This document shows positions 53,529-63,118 of a stretch of DNA of 64,000 nucleotides, piece by piece. The position numbers and the translations under genes were made by a program. Location of the stretch: NCBI RefSeq assembly GCF_000025325.1, contig NC_013743.1:2356001-2420000 (forward strand), in the 5' to 3' direction. The notes beneath the pieces are model-generated. The model had not been told where the DNA came from. It searched no databases and was given only the letters and a program-made list of their open reading frames with translations. The stretch comes from Haloterrigena turkmenica DSM 5511. Lineage in GTDB: Archaea > Halobacteriota > Halobacteria > Halobacteriales > Natrialbaceae. Each line of letters begins with the position of its first letter. Position 1 is the first letter of the stretch.

Positions 53529-54163
53529 ATGCCAAGAATCGACCGAATCAGTGGGTGTAGTGACTGGCTTGATTTGAGTTTTGTGGAGCGAGAACGGACA
53601 CCGCGTCAGTTGATGGAGCTCGGTATTCGACTCTATCTCGCGTATCTCTCGCTTTCAAATACAGTTCGGAAATTATAGGGTTTCGGTGTCAACCGCAGTC
53701 GCAAGACAGTCCACGATTGGGTTCACAAGTGCGATCTACAGCCGGCAGCTGACGAGAGCCCGAATCACGTCGCGCTTGACGAGACGGTGATTCAACGTGA
53801 CGAACACCGCTATTGGCTGTACACTGCGGTTGATCCGCAAGCGAACAAAACACTCCATACATGGCTGTATTCAACGACTGCGACCGCGTTGACAGAACGA
53901 TCCCTGCAAGAACTCACGGCGAAACATGATCTTGCTGCTGCTGTGTTCCTCGTCGATGGATCGAAACATCTCCAGACTGCACTCCGTCGATCCGGGCTCC
54001 GATTTCGATACGAAAAACATAGAATCGGAACGCTGCTGAACGTATCTTTAGTGATATAAATTGACGGTTCTCTTCGTTCTCAAACTGTTTCAGCCACGCA
54101 AAACCGTCAACAGCCGAATCGTGGCTCCAAGCCTTTGCCGTCCGGTACAATTCGACGAACTAA
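53529..54163 (+). pseudogene. Decayed IS6-family transposase
   Basis: The reading order is that of haloarchaeal IS6-type DDE transposases: MPRIDRISGCSDW start, HTH-like GVNRSRKTVHDWVHKCDL, first aspartate in NHVALDETVIQRDEHRYWLYTAVD, second in AAAVFLVDGSKHLQTALRR, and the C-terminal part FSNCFSHAKPSTAESWLQAFAVRYN in another frame. An in-frame TAG interrupts near 53680, a frameshift lies near 54020, and an additional stop follows in the C-terminal frame. The element is therefore dead. Clear terminal inverted repeats are not seen; the best candidates are only partly matching. It lies between an MFS gene and a 3-hydroxyacyl-CoA dehydrogenase gene. Confidence 0.83.
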
Positions 54164-54220
54164 GCACGACCGACTGAACCGATCGAAACTGTTATCGAAG
54201 GTTGTGTGGGTTATGATATC

Positions 54221-54958
54221 ATGGATCACAAAGCGGCGGCCGTCGTCGGCGGCGGTATCATGGGCGCCGGCATCGCACAGGTACTGGCCCGCAACGGCTA
54301 CGAGGTCCGCGTTCGCGAGATCGACGAGGAACTGGCTACGGAGGCCCGCGAACGCGTCGTGTCGGGCAACTACGGCCTCGAGGATGCCGTCGAGGGCGGC
54401 TATCTCTCCGAGGACGAGATGGAGTCGGTCTTAGAGCGGCTGACGTTCACGACGGACCTCGACGAGGCGACTGTCGGCACCGAGTTCGTCATCGAGGCCG
54501 TCACCGAGGACCTCGCGATCAAGGGTCAGGTCTTCCGCGACCTGGATGAGGTCACCGACGACCAGCCGCTGTACTCGAACACGAGCGGGTTCTCGGTGAC
54601 GTCGATCGCCAACGCCGTTTCGGCCCCCTCCCGCGTCGCCGTCACGCACTTCTTCAACCCGGTACCGATCATGTCGATGGTCGAGATCGTTCAGGCCCCC
54701 GAGACCGACGAGGCGGTCGTCGAGCGGGCGGAGGAGCTCGTCGACGAACTCGGCAAGACCAGCGTCACCATCGACGACGACCCCGGCTCCTACGGCTTCA
54801 TCGCCAACCGCTGTCACGCCGCGATGCGCGAGGAGGCCCAGAAGATCGTCGACGAGGGCATCGCGACCGAAGAGCAGGTCGACAAAGCGCTCGAGGAGGG
54901 ATACAACCTCCCCGTCGGACCGTTCTCGCTGCGCGGTATCGGTGAGGAGTGGGACTGA
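54221..54958 (+). CDS. 3-hydroxyacyl-CoA dehydrogenase
   Basis: A 245-residue NAD-dependent beta-oxidation dehydrogenase. Rossmann motif AAVVGGGIMGAGIAQVLARNG, catalytic His in RVAVTHFFNPVPIMSMVEIVQ with Glu nearby, Asn in SNTSGFSVTSI, and the C-terminal substrate domain ends in VDKALEEGYNLPVGPFSLRGIGEEWD. The protein is about 40 residues shorter than typical 280-290-residue members, but the ending looks natural. MDHKAAAVVGGG at 54221 is chosen; an ATG at 54206 would add MGYDI. Confidence 0.9.
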   Translation: MDHKAAAVVGGGIMGAGIAQVLARNGYEVRVREIDEELATEARERVVSGNYGLEDAVEGGYLSEDEMESVLERLTFTTDLDEATVGTEFVIEAVTEDLAIKGQVFRDLDEVTDDQPLYSNTSGFSVTSIANAVSAPSRVAVTHFFNPVPIMSMVEIVQAPETDEAVVERAEELVDELGKTSVTIDDDPGSYGFIANRCHAAMREEAQKIVDEGIATEEQVDKALEEGYNLPVGPFSLRGIGEEWD

Positions 54959-55065
54959 CGGAACGATGTAGTCGTATCGCTCCGGGCCGGGGACTCAGCG
55001 CGCACCACCGCCACTGCACGCCATTCCCCGCGCTGAGCGTGGAGTAAAATGGGCGTCTCGAGTAG

Positions 55066-55863
55066 CTACTTTCCTTCGAACTCGGGTTCGCGGTCCTCGT
55101 CGAACGCGGCCGCGCCCTCCGCGTGGTCCTCGGTCTCGAGCAGTTCCCGGAAGAGTCGATTGTCGTAGCGCAGCCCCTCCTCGAGTCCCGACTGCACGGC
55201 CATGTGCGCGGAGTCCTTGATCGCCTGGACGGCCAGCGGCGCCTGGCCGGCGAGGTCGGTGACGAACGCGTCGACCTCTTCGTCGAACTCGTCGTCGTCG
55301 TAAACGTGATTGATGATCCCCTCGTCAGCGGCCCGCTGGGCGGAGATGTACTCGCCGGTCATGGCCAGTTCCTTCGCGACCGCGGGGCCGGCCAGCTTCG
55401 TCACGTACTGGACGCCGCCGGCGCCGGGGAGAAGCCCGAGGTTGACCTCGGGAAAGCCGAGCGTACTCGACTCGCTCGCCAGCCGGAAGTCGCAGGCGAG
55501 CGCAGTCTCGAGCCCGCCGCCGAGACAGTAGCCGTCGATCTTCGCGATCACCGGCGCCGGGAAGTTTCGGATGAACTCGTAGTGGCCTCGCTCGGAACTC
55601 GCGCCGGCCGACTCCTCGGAGAAGCCGCCGACGTCCGCGCCGGCACAGAACGCCTTCTCGCCGGCGCCCTCGAGGACGACCGCGCGCAGCGCGACGCCGT
55701 CGGCGTCCTCGTTTTCGGCCTCGAGACGCTGCAGGCCGGCGATGATGTCCGCCCGAAGCTGGTCGTTCAGCGCGTTGAGCGCGTCCGGCCGATTCATCGT
55801 GACCGTGCCGACGCCCGTCTCGCTGTCGAACGCCACTCGGGCCGCGTCGAGATCGTCGTCCAT
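55066..55863 (-). CDS. Enoyl-CoA hydratase/isomerase
   Basis: A 265-residue crotonase-family enzyme. Motifs are AFDSETGVGTVTMNRPDALNALNDQL, ALRAVVLEGAGEKAFCAGADVGGF with the oxyanion-hole backbone, and ACDFRLASESSTLGFPEVNLGLLPGAGGVQYVTKL with a catalytic Glu in FPEV; the second Glu lies in the AVAKELAMTGEYISA region. It hydrates trans-2-enoyl-CoA to (S)-3-hydroxyacyl-CoA. It lies opposite in strand to the dehydrogenase and thiolase genes, so it has its own promoter. Confidence 0.93.
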   Translation of the reverse strand: MDDDLDAARVAFDSETGVGTVTMNRPDALNALNDQLRADIIAGLQRLEAENEDADGVALRAVVLEGAGEKAFCAGADVGGFSEESAGASSERGHYEFIRNFPAPVIAKIDGYCLGGGLETALACDFRLASESSTLGFPEVNLGLLPGAGGVQYVTKLAGPAVAKELAMTGEYISAQRAADEGIINHVYDDDEFDEEVDAFVTDLAGQAPLAVQAIKDSAHMAVQSGLEEGLRYDNRLFRELLETEDHAEGAAAFDEDREPEFEGK

Positions 55864-56002
55864 ACCCGATGATCGCTACTGAGCCCCAAATAAGTGCACG
55901 GAGTCGCTCGAGGAGCGTCTGAGTGACGGGGAACATCTCGAGCGGCAGTGACGCTCTCAGCCGGGCGGAACGACTATCCCGTTCGCCGTGTGATGGTGCC
56001 AC

Positions 56003-57226
<1,224 letters not shown>

Positions 57227-57330
57227 GTCGTCGAAATACGAGGTAGTGATTCGAGATGTCTGATCTACTGGCCTGAAACCAGCGACTGAAGTCTCGCGGT
57301 CGGAACTCTGCTATCGTGGCAACAGGAGTA

Positions 57331-57472
57331 GCCACTCCCTCCCCAGCCGATTGCGGTCCTCGCTCCCCGAAGTCGCTGCGGTCCTCATCCCTTGCGCACT
57401 GTCGTCGGTCGCCCTCACGTTCGTTCGGTCGACCGACAGTGCGCGCCACAGCATGGACGGACTGAACCCAGC
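57331..57472. repeat. Diverged dispersed repeat, copy B
   Basis: Located between convergent genes (57226 and 57512). It shares CCCTCCCC near its start, CTCATCCCT in the middle, GTCGTCGGTCG, and GCGCGCCAC followed by ATGGACGG near its end with copy A (47836-48023). It contains an imperfect hairpin (CTGTCGTCGGTCG with CGGTCGACCGACAG, 57401-57440). No gene is found in 57227-57511. Confidence 0.5.
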
Positions 57473-57511
57473 TAATACCTACGAAAAACGCTGCCAACGG
57501 TACGGCGTCCG

Positions 57512-58762
57512 TTACTCGTCGAGCGCGTCGATGCGCAGGTCCTCGTCGAACTGCAGCGCGTTCTCGATCTCGGTCTCGTCGACGTCGTCGAAGGCCCAGC
57601 GGGCGATCGAGCGGCGGTGGACCTCGTCGGCACCGTCGACGATCCGGAACGCGCGGACGTTCTCGTAGAAGTGCGCGATCGGGAGGTCCTTCCCGATCCC
57701 GTTGCCGCCACAGCACTGCAGGGCGAGATCGATGGTGTCCTGCGTGACGTTCGCGGTGAACATCTTCGACATCGCGACCTCGATACGGGCGTCGCTTCGG
57801 TCGAGTTCGCGCGCGGCGTGGCGGACCATACAGCGGGCGGCGTGCAGGCGCGTCTCGGCGTCGGCGATCCGGTGGCGCAGCGCCTGTTTGTCCTCGAGTT
57901 TCGTCCCGAAGGCCTCCCGTTCCTGCAGGTAGGCCTTCGCGATCTCGAGGGATCGCTGGGCCATCCCGGAGTAGCGCATGCAGTGGGTGAGTCGGCCGCC
58001 GCCGAGGCGCATCTGAGCGATGCGAAAGCCCTCGTTCTCCTCGCCGATCGTGTTCTCGACGGGGACGCGAACATTGTCGAACTTCACTTCGGCGTGGCCG
58101 CCCTCGCGCTCGGTGATGCCATGGCCGCCGAGGTGGGGGACGTTCCGCACGACCTCGACGCCGTCGGCGTCTCGCGGAACGAGGATGATCGAGGTGCCCT
58201 CGTAGGGATGGGCGTCCAGATCGGTCCGGGCCATCACGAGGTAGAAGTCGGCGTCCAGCCCGTCGGAGGTCCACCACTTGTGGGCGTTGACGACCCACTC
58301 GTCGCCGTCCTTGACGGCCGTGCTCTGGAGCATCTTCGGGTCCGATCCGCCGCCCTGTTTGGGCTCGGTCATCGCGAACGCCGAGGAGAGCTCGCCCTGC
58401 ACGAGCGGGCGGAGGTACTCCTCTTTCTGTTCTTCCGTGCCGACCATCTCGAGGGTGTGCATGTTCCCCTCCTGGGGCGCGTTCGCCCGAATCGCGAGCG
58501 CGCCGATCAGCGAGCGACCGACCTGCTCGAAGGAGGGGAGCATGTCGCTGAAGTCCAGCCCCTGCCCGCCGTACTCCTCGGGGACCTGCGGCGCGAAGAG
58601 GTCGCGCTCTCTGGCCTGCTCCCACAGGTCCTCGATCTCGGCCATCGAGATCTGCTCGCCGGTAGCGAGTGCCTCGCGTTCGCGCGGGATGACGACCTCG
58701 TCCATGAAGTCCGCTACGCGACCCGCAATCGCCGTCGCCGTCTCTGAGTCGTGGTACTCCAT
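57512..58762 (-). CDS. Acyl-CoA dehydrogenase
   Basis: A 416-residue FAD acyl-CoA dehydrogenase. FAD-binding SSAFAMTEPKQGGGSDPKMLQS and VVNAHKWWTSDGLDADFYLVMAR, helical C-terminal domain with GGGRLTHCMRYSGMAQRSL and LALQCCGGNGIGKDLPIAHFYENVRAFRIVDGADEVHRRSIARWAFDD. The expected catalytic-base position is in VDGADEVH, here without the usual Glu-Gly-Thr. The start MEYHDSETATAIA (58762) is preceded by two palindromes of the ACAACRTTGT type. The gene's length and structure resemble long-chain or branched acyl-CoA dehydrogenases of haloarchaea. Confidence 0.93.
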   Translation of the reverse strand: MEYHDSETATAIAGRVADFMDEVVIPREREALATGEQISMAEIEDLWEQARERDLFAPQVPEEYGGQGLDFSDMLPSFEQVGRSLIGALAIRANAPQEGNMHTLEMVGTEEQKEEYLRPLVQGELSSAFAMTEPKQGGGSDPKMLQSTAVKDGDEWVVNAHKWWTSDGLDADFYLVMARTDLDAHPYEGTSIILVPRDADGVEVVRNVPHLGGHGITEREGGHAEVKFDNVRVPVENTIGEENEGFRIAQMRLGGGRLTHCMRYSGMAQRSLEIAKAYLQEREAFGTKLEDKQALRHRIADAETRLHAARCMVRHAARELDRSDARIEVAMSKMFTANVTQDTIDLALQCCGGNGIGKDLPIAHFYENVRAFRIVDGADEVHRRSIARWAFDDVDETEIENALQFDEDLRIDALDE

Positions 58763-58778
58763 ACCGGGGAATGTACAC

Positions 58779-58822
58779 ACAACATTGTAAATGTATATCA
58801 AAGAGATTGGATACAACGTTGT
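58779..58822. promoter_or_regulatory. Pair of ACAACRTTGT palindromes upstream of an acyl-CoA dehydrogenase
   Basis: ACAACATTGT (58779-58788) and ACAACGTTGT (58813-58822) are centred 34 bases apart, 17 and 51 bases upstream of the ATG at 58762. A third variant ACAACGTTGA lies at 52126-52135 before the MFS gene. The pair fits an operator for a dimeric regulator of fatty-acid genes; the protein is not known. Confidence 0.45.
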
Positions 58823-58842
58823 GAAGTGAATGCGCCTCAGCG

Positions 58843-60140
58843 TCAATTGGTTCGAGAGAGCGAAACTCTCTCGTCATCACAAGACGGCTTCCCGTCTCGG
58901 ACGACCCCGAGGCTTCCTGCTTCGATGACGCGACTTGCAGACACGGACTCAAACTGAGTCGTGTCCGTAGCGGTCGCAGTCTCCACAGGCGTGTCTTCGG
59001 GCCATCCCAGCCCTAGTTCAGAAAAGCCTCTCTGTAGCACATTCAACGCCGCATTCGCGTCCCTATCAGTTTCAAAGCCACACGACGGGCACGAGTGGTC
59101 ACGCACCCAGATAGGTTTCGCTGTCTCCACACCACACTTAGCGCACTCTTTCGTTGTTCCATGAGCAGCCACTTGCACAACGTGCGTGCCGTACAGATTG
59201 CCCTTGTATTCGAGAAGTGTAATGAACTGTCGCCACGCTGCATCCTGCTTGTTCCGAGCGTTCCCGTTCTGTTGGAGCATCCCAGCTACGTTAAGGTCTT
59301 CTACGAATACGGCATCGTACTCTTTGACGAGCCACGTCGTTATCTTGTGCTGGTAGTCCAGCACCTTCCGACGGATATGTCGCTTGACTTTTGCCACTTT
59401 CCGGCGTTGTTCCTCGTAGTTGTTCGACCCTTGCTCCTTGTGAGACAACTTATGTTGCTCGCGGCGGAGTCGCTCGTACTTGTCTTCGAGGTCGAGCCAG
59501 TCCACGGTCTTGCCGTCGCTAGTGTGGATGTAGTTCTGAATGCCGAGGTCGATTCCCACACTGTTGCTCGCATCGAGCGAGTCCACATCGGGTTTCTCTG
59601 GGACGTGTTCGTCGTCGGTTTCGAGACTGAACGTGACGAACCACTCACCAGTCACTTCCTTTTTGAACGTGACTTCCTTGATAGAAGCGTGTTCGGGGAG
59701 TTGACGGTGATAGCGTATCTTCATCCAACCGATTTTGCTGAAGCGCACGTAGGCGAACCCGTCTCGGCCCCTCTTGTTATCGAGGTCGAAACCTGACTGG
59801 TTATACGTGATGCTTCGGTACTCGGATGGAGATTGCCGTTTGAGACGACCAACGTTGTATCCTTTCTTTTTCTTCTTGCGAAGATTGGAGAGGTTGCGGT
59901 GGAAGCGTGCGACGGTGGCTTGTGCGGCTTTCGAGTGGATTTCCGCAAACATCGGCACTTGCGCTTCCACTCGGGGAGTTTGTTGTTCTGGTCGTACTCG
60001 CGCGGTTTGTCGTCTTCGGGACTGTTAGTGTAGTCCCATCGAACGTGGTTGTAGAGTTGGCGATGAACATCGAGGTGATGTTCAGCAGCCGCCGCTACCT
60101 CGTCACTCGGATAAGCATGGTAACGGTGACTATGTTCCAC
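58843..60140 (-). pseudogene. IS200/IS605-family TnpB, frameshifted
   Basis: The N-terminal part (start GTG at 60140, EHSHRYHAYPSDEVAAAAEHHLDVHRQLYNHVRWDYT) is in one frame; after NKLPEWK near 59964 the protein continues in another frame (AQVPMFAEIHSKAAQATVARFHRNLSNL). One missing G restores the frame. The C-terminal part is complete: RuvC aspartate in VGIDLGIQNYI, Glu in VFVEDLNVAGM, zinc finger CAKCG ... CPSCG and the last aspartate in ETDRDANAALN. No tnpA is near, so this is a solo TnpB (IS1341 type). The 3' end (58843) is 80 bases from an acyl-CoA dehydrogenase gene. Confidence 0.85.
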
Positions 60141-60319
60141 GCTATCTGTTAGTTAAGAATACTTTTACTTAATGGATTATATCTGTTCTGCCTAGCGGAT
60201 TCATCCTCAGAGTCAGGTCTCAAGGTATTCTCCTATACCGTTTGATAAAGCTAGAGTTCTGTTCAAGTCGTCGCTTCGCTACTCACTCGAGCGACTCCTC
60301 TCGCCGGTCGAGACGGTCG

Positions 60320-60499
60320 CTACAGCAGGAACCCGCCGACCATCGCCAGCACGAAGACGGCGGCGACGACGGCCAGCGCCTCGTACCGGTACCCACCGTC
60401 GTCGGTGACGTCCGGCGTCGCGAAGACGACCCCGAGGAGGCCACCGACCGCGACGAGGAGCACCGCCACGGCGTAGATCGAGTACAGGAGGTCTGCCAT
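60320..60499 (-). CDS. Small two-span membrane protein
   Basis: A 59-residue protein of two membrane helices (LLYSIYAVAVLLVAVGGLLGVVF and EALAVVAAVFVLAMVGGFLL) with a short polar loop (ATPDVTDDGGYRY). The start is the ATG at 60499; the frame is open upstream but with unlikely sequence. It lies 155 bases downstream of the cytochrome b gene on the same strand and is probably independent or a small accessory. Function unknown. Confidence 0.65.
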   Translation of the reverse strand: MADLLYSIYAVAVLLVAVGGLLGVVFATPDVTDDGGYRYEALAVVAAVFVLAMVGGFLL

Positions 60500-60654
60500 A
60501 AGATAGCATACGACGCGAAGCGACGTAAATCCCCCGCGGAGGCGTCGGATTTCCGACGGACTCGAGCGGGGAACGGGCTCGAACCGTCGACTATCGACTC
60601 GAGTCAGGGCGTTCGAGTGTGTAACTCGAGCGAGCGGAAAACCGACCACTGCGG

Positions 60655-61689
60655 TCAGTCGTCGGCCTCGCTGGGGCCGTCGTCGCGAGTCGACCCGCTC
60701 CCGTCCGCGGCGGGCGTCCGTTCGGTCGGTCGCTCCCGCTCCCGGCGCTGACGCATGTACCGCGCCCGAAGCACGTTGCCGAACACCGAGAGGACGAGTC
60801 CGACGAGCAGCACGAAGATTCCGATGTTAATGCCGATCGTCCGGAGGACGCTCCCCTCGTCGAACACCAGCGAGTCCGGCACCGGGTAGCCGCCGTACTC
60901 GAGGCTGGCCATCATCACGCTGACGATGCCAACGACGACAAGCACGCCCATCACGTTCGTCGCCCACCGCCACGAGGACTTGCGCCGGAGGCGTTCGATC
61001 CCGGTCGTCTCGTGGTCGTCCGGATCGCCGTGGAAGTTCGGGGTGTGCTCTTTCGGCAGGAACGCCTTCATCTCGACGGGGTAGAACGCCGGGTGGAAGC
61101 CGTGCTCGAAGGTATGGAACATCACGCCCATCAGCATGATGACCCCGAGCAGGCCGTGGAAGGCGACGAAGGCCATCACGACCGACTGGGAGTCGTAGAA
61201 GTCGATCAGCCAGGTCTTGCGCCAGATGAGCAGCCCCGAGAGCATCAACAAGAGCAACTCGACGGTGAAGATCCAGATGACGCCCTTCCCGATGTAGGAG
61301 ATCAGCGGCACCTCGTCGGCCTTGTAGCCCGCGAACTGGCGGGCCGCCGGGTGGCGCTCGTCGGCCCGTCCCAGCGCGAACTTGACGTCCTGAACGAAGG
61401 CCGTCACGTCGGACGGAGCGGGCAAGATCGACCGGAAGTTGGACCGACTGGCCGATCGAAGCAGCATGTAGGGCACCCAGAACCCGGTCAACGCGATCAG
61501 CGCGAAGCCGGCCAGCCGGTGGATCGAGAGCACGCCCTGGTTGCCGCCCATCAGTTCGACGAGCCACCACAGCTCCGTATTGAAGGCGATGGCGTACCCC
61601 GTGAAGAACAGGATGAACACCGTCAGCGCCAGCAGCGAGTGGAACATCGTCGTCACCCGCGAGAACTTCCCGTGATCGAGGTTCGTCAT
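60655..61689 (-). CDS. Formate-dehydrogenase-like cytochrome b subunit
   Basis: A 344-residue membrane protein with five or six spans, starting NLDHGKFSRVTTMFHSLLALTVFILFFTGYAIAFNT. Histidines suited to heme ligation occur in TMFHSLLAL, VLSIHRLAGF, AFHGLLGV and MFHTFEHGFHP; this is the FdnI/FdoI cytochrome b556 pattern. The C-terminus is charged and low complexity. Its ATG overlaps the stop of the upstream gene by four bases (GTGA/ATGA type). It anchors the oxidoreductase and passes electrons to the quinone pool. Confidence 0.87.
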   Translation of the reverse strand: MTNLDHGKFSRVTTMFHSLLALTVFILFFTGYAIAFNTELWWLVELMGGNQGVLSIHRLAGFALIALTGFWVPYMLLRSASRSNFRSILPAPSDVTAFVQDVKFALGRADERHPAARQFAGYKADEVPLISYIGKGVIWIFTVELLLLMLSGLLIWRKTWLIDFYDSQSVVMAFVAFHGLLGVIMLMGVMFHTFEHGFHPAFYPVEMKAFLPKEHTPNFHGDPDDHETTGIERLRRKSSWRWATNVMGVLVVVGIVSVMMASLEYGGYPVPDSLVFDEGSVLRTIGINIGIFVLLVGLVLSVFGNVLRARYMRQRRERERPTERTPAADGSGSTRDDGPSEADD

Positions 61690-62441
61690 CGGTGATCACC
61701 TCCGCCATCGCCAGACTTGCCGTCTTCCGGCGTTCGTCTCGCTGCGTTCGGCTCACCGACGTCAGACCTTCGGTCTGACGAGGATCGCGGTCCTGCGGAC
61801 CGCTCACTTCCGAAAGATTCGCCGTCTTCCGGCGTTCGCCTCACTGCGTTCGGCTCACCCCCGTCCGTCGCCGCGGCGCTCTCTCTGGCGCGACTCGAGC
61901 CCGCGGGTGGGCGCATCCGCGTCGCCAGCCGGCGGAACGCGGCCCAGTGGATGAACACCATCAGGAGGATGAAGATCCCCATGACGACGTCAGCCAGGTG
62001 GACCAGGGTGATGGCGGCCTCGAGGATCGGACCCGTGTTGCCGACGACCCAGTCGGCGCCGACGCCGCCGCCCTCGATGGTCGGGCGAACCCGCATGACG
62101 TCCTCGAAGAACGGGGCGCGCCCGGTGACGAACGCGGCCGCGCCGACCGCCAGCGCGAGGCCGAACAGGGCGCTGAGCCAGAAGGCGATTCGGCCCGACC
62201 GACCGCCGCCCCCGTCGCCGCTCTCGTCGTCGCCGTCACCGCCGCTCCCCTCGCCGGTGGCCGGGCCGGGCCCGGCGTCCGCTCGCTGTTCGTCGGACGG
62301 TACCCCATCCTGTGCCTCGCGTTTCCGGGCACTCGAGGTGGCCTCCCGATCGACCGCATCGGTCGTCCGCTCGCGCTCCCTCGCGGCCCGGACATCGTCG
62401 CCTGCGTGGTCGTGTGTGTCCGCTGATCGGTCGTCGCTCAT
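61686..62441 (-). CDS. Membrane protein of the formate-dehydrogenase-like operon
   Basis: A 251-residue protein. The first 85 residues are an acidic disordered part (DVRAARERERTTDAVDREATSSARKREAQDG). Two membrane spans follow (IAFWLSALFGLALAVGAAAFVT and ITLVHLADVVMGIFILLMVFIHWAAF), then a charged tail in which GEPNAVRRTPEDGES and GEPNAARRTPEDGKS repeat. It lies between the Fe-S subunit and cytochrome b genes. Function is unknown; it may be an accessory anchor. The tail repeats come from direct DNA repeats with hairpins between. Confidence 0.72.
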   Translation of the reverse strand: MSDDRSADTHDHAGDDVRAARERERTTDAVDREATSSARKREAQDGVPSDEQRADAGPGPATGEGSGGDGDDESGDGGGGRSGRIAFWLSALFGLALAVGAAAFVTGRAPFFEDVMRVRPTIEGGGVGADWVVGNTGPILEAAITLVHLADVVMGIFILLMVFIHWAAFRRLATRMRPPAGSSRARESAAATDGGEPNAVRRTPEDGESFGSERSAGPRSSSDRRSDVGEPNAARRTPEDGKSGDGGGDHR

Positions 62442-62443
62442 GG

Positions 62444-63118
62444 TCACTGGAACAGTTGGGCGTCCTCCTCGCCGAAGATGATCGCCATGGCCTCGTCGTT
62501 GAAGAACGGCTGGCTGTCGCGGGCCTCGAGTTCGTCGGCGATCTCGCCGGCGCCGCCGACGAGGATGGCGTCGGTCGCACACTCCTCGGCGCAGGCCGGC
62601 CCCTTCTGGACCTCTTGGCGTTCGCGACAGCCGGTGCACTTGTCCATGATGCCGCCGGTGCCGAAGATCTGGGCCGCGCCGTCGTTGCTGTCGGGAAACT
62701 GCGGCGCGCCGAACGGACAGCCCGATAGACAGTACTGGCAGCCGACGCAGAGGTCCTCGTGGACCGATACGAAACCGTCGTCTTCCTTCTGGAGGGCGTT
62801 GGTCGGACAGACCGAGACGCAGGGCGCGTTCTCGCAGTGGTAACACTGCATCGGCAGGCTGGTTTCGCCGGGGTTCTCCCCCGCGGCCAGCCGGCCGGTC
62901 TTGTCGGCGTTCTCGCCCTGCGGGCCGGCGACGCCCTCGGCCATGGTCGTGATGTCGATGCGCTGGTTGTCGATCTCTCGGTCCCAGGTGCGCTTGCAGG
63001 CGACGACGCAGCCGCCGCAGTCGATGCACGCCTCGACGTCGGGGAAGATCCGCATCCCCTCGCCGGTGCTCATGACGCCTTGACTCATCACCTGGCCGGA
63101 GGATTCGTCCTGTGTCAT
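62444..63118 (-). CDS. 4Fe-4S iron-sulfur subunit of a formate-dehydrogenase-like complex
   Basis: A 224-residue electron-transfer subunit with four Fe-S cysteine groups: CIDCGGCVVACK, CYHCENAPCVSVCP, CVGCQYCLSGCPFG and CTGCRERQEVQKGPACAEEC. That arrangement is typical of the FdhB/HybA/DmsB class. It starts MTQDESSGQVM and overlaps the catalytic subunit stop by four bases (TCAT/ATGA). The C-terminus ends in EEDAQLFQ with no membrane span. Confidence 0.93.
   Translation of the reverse strand: MTQDESSGQVMSQGVMSTGEGMRIFPDVEACIDCGGCVVACKRTWDREIDNQRIDITTMAEGVAGPQGENADKTGRLAAGENPGETSLPMQCYHCENAPCVSVCPTNALQKEDDGFVSVHEDLCVGCQYCLSGCPFGAPQFPDSNDGAAQIFGTGGIMDKCTGCRERQEVQKGPACAEECATDAILVGGAGEIADELEARDSQPFFNDEAMAIIFGEEDAQLFQ

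Noticed and set aside
53475-54205. Terminal inverted repeats of the IS6 remnant (CTGTTTCG near 53480 and a CGAAACTG near 54185)
   Set aside because: Only about ten of thirteen bases match and no target duplication is visible, so the ends cannot be fixed.
58835-60215. CCTCAG-xGTCA at both sides of TnpB as possible element ends
   Set aside because: One mismatch in eleven bases in direct orientation is weak; IS605-type ends are hairpins and do not need direct repeats, so it is probably chance.
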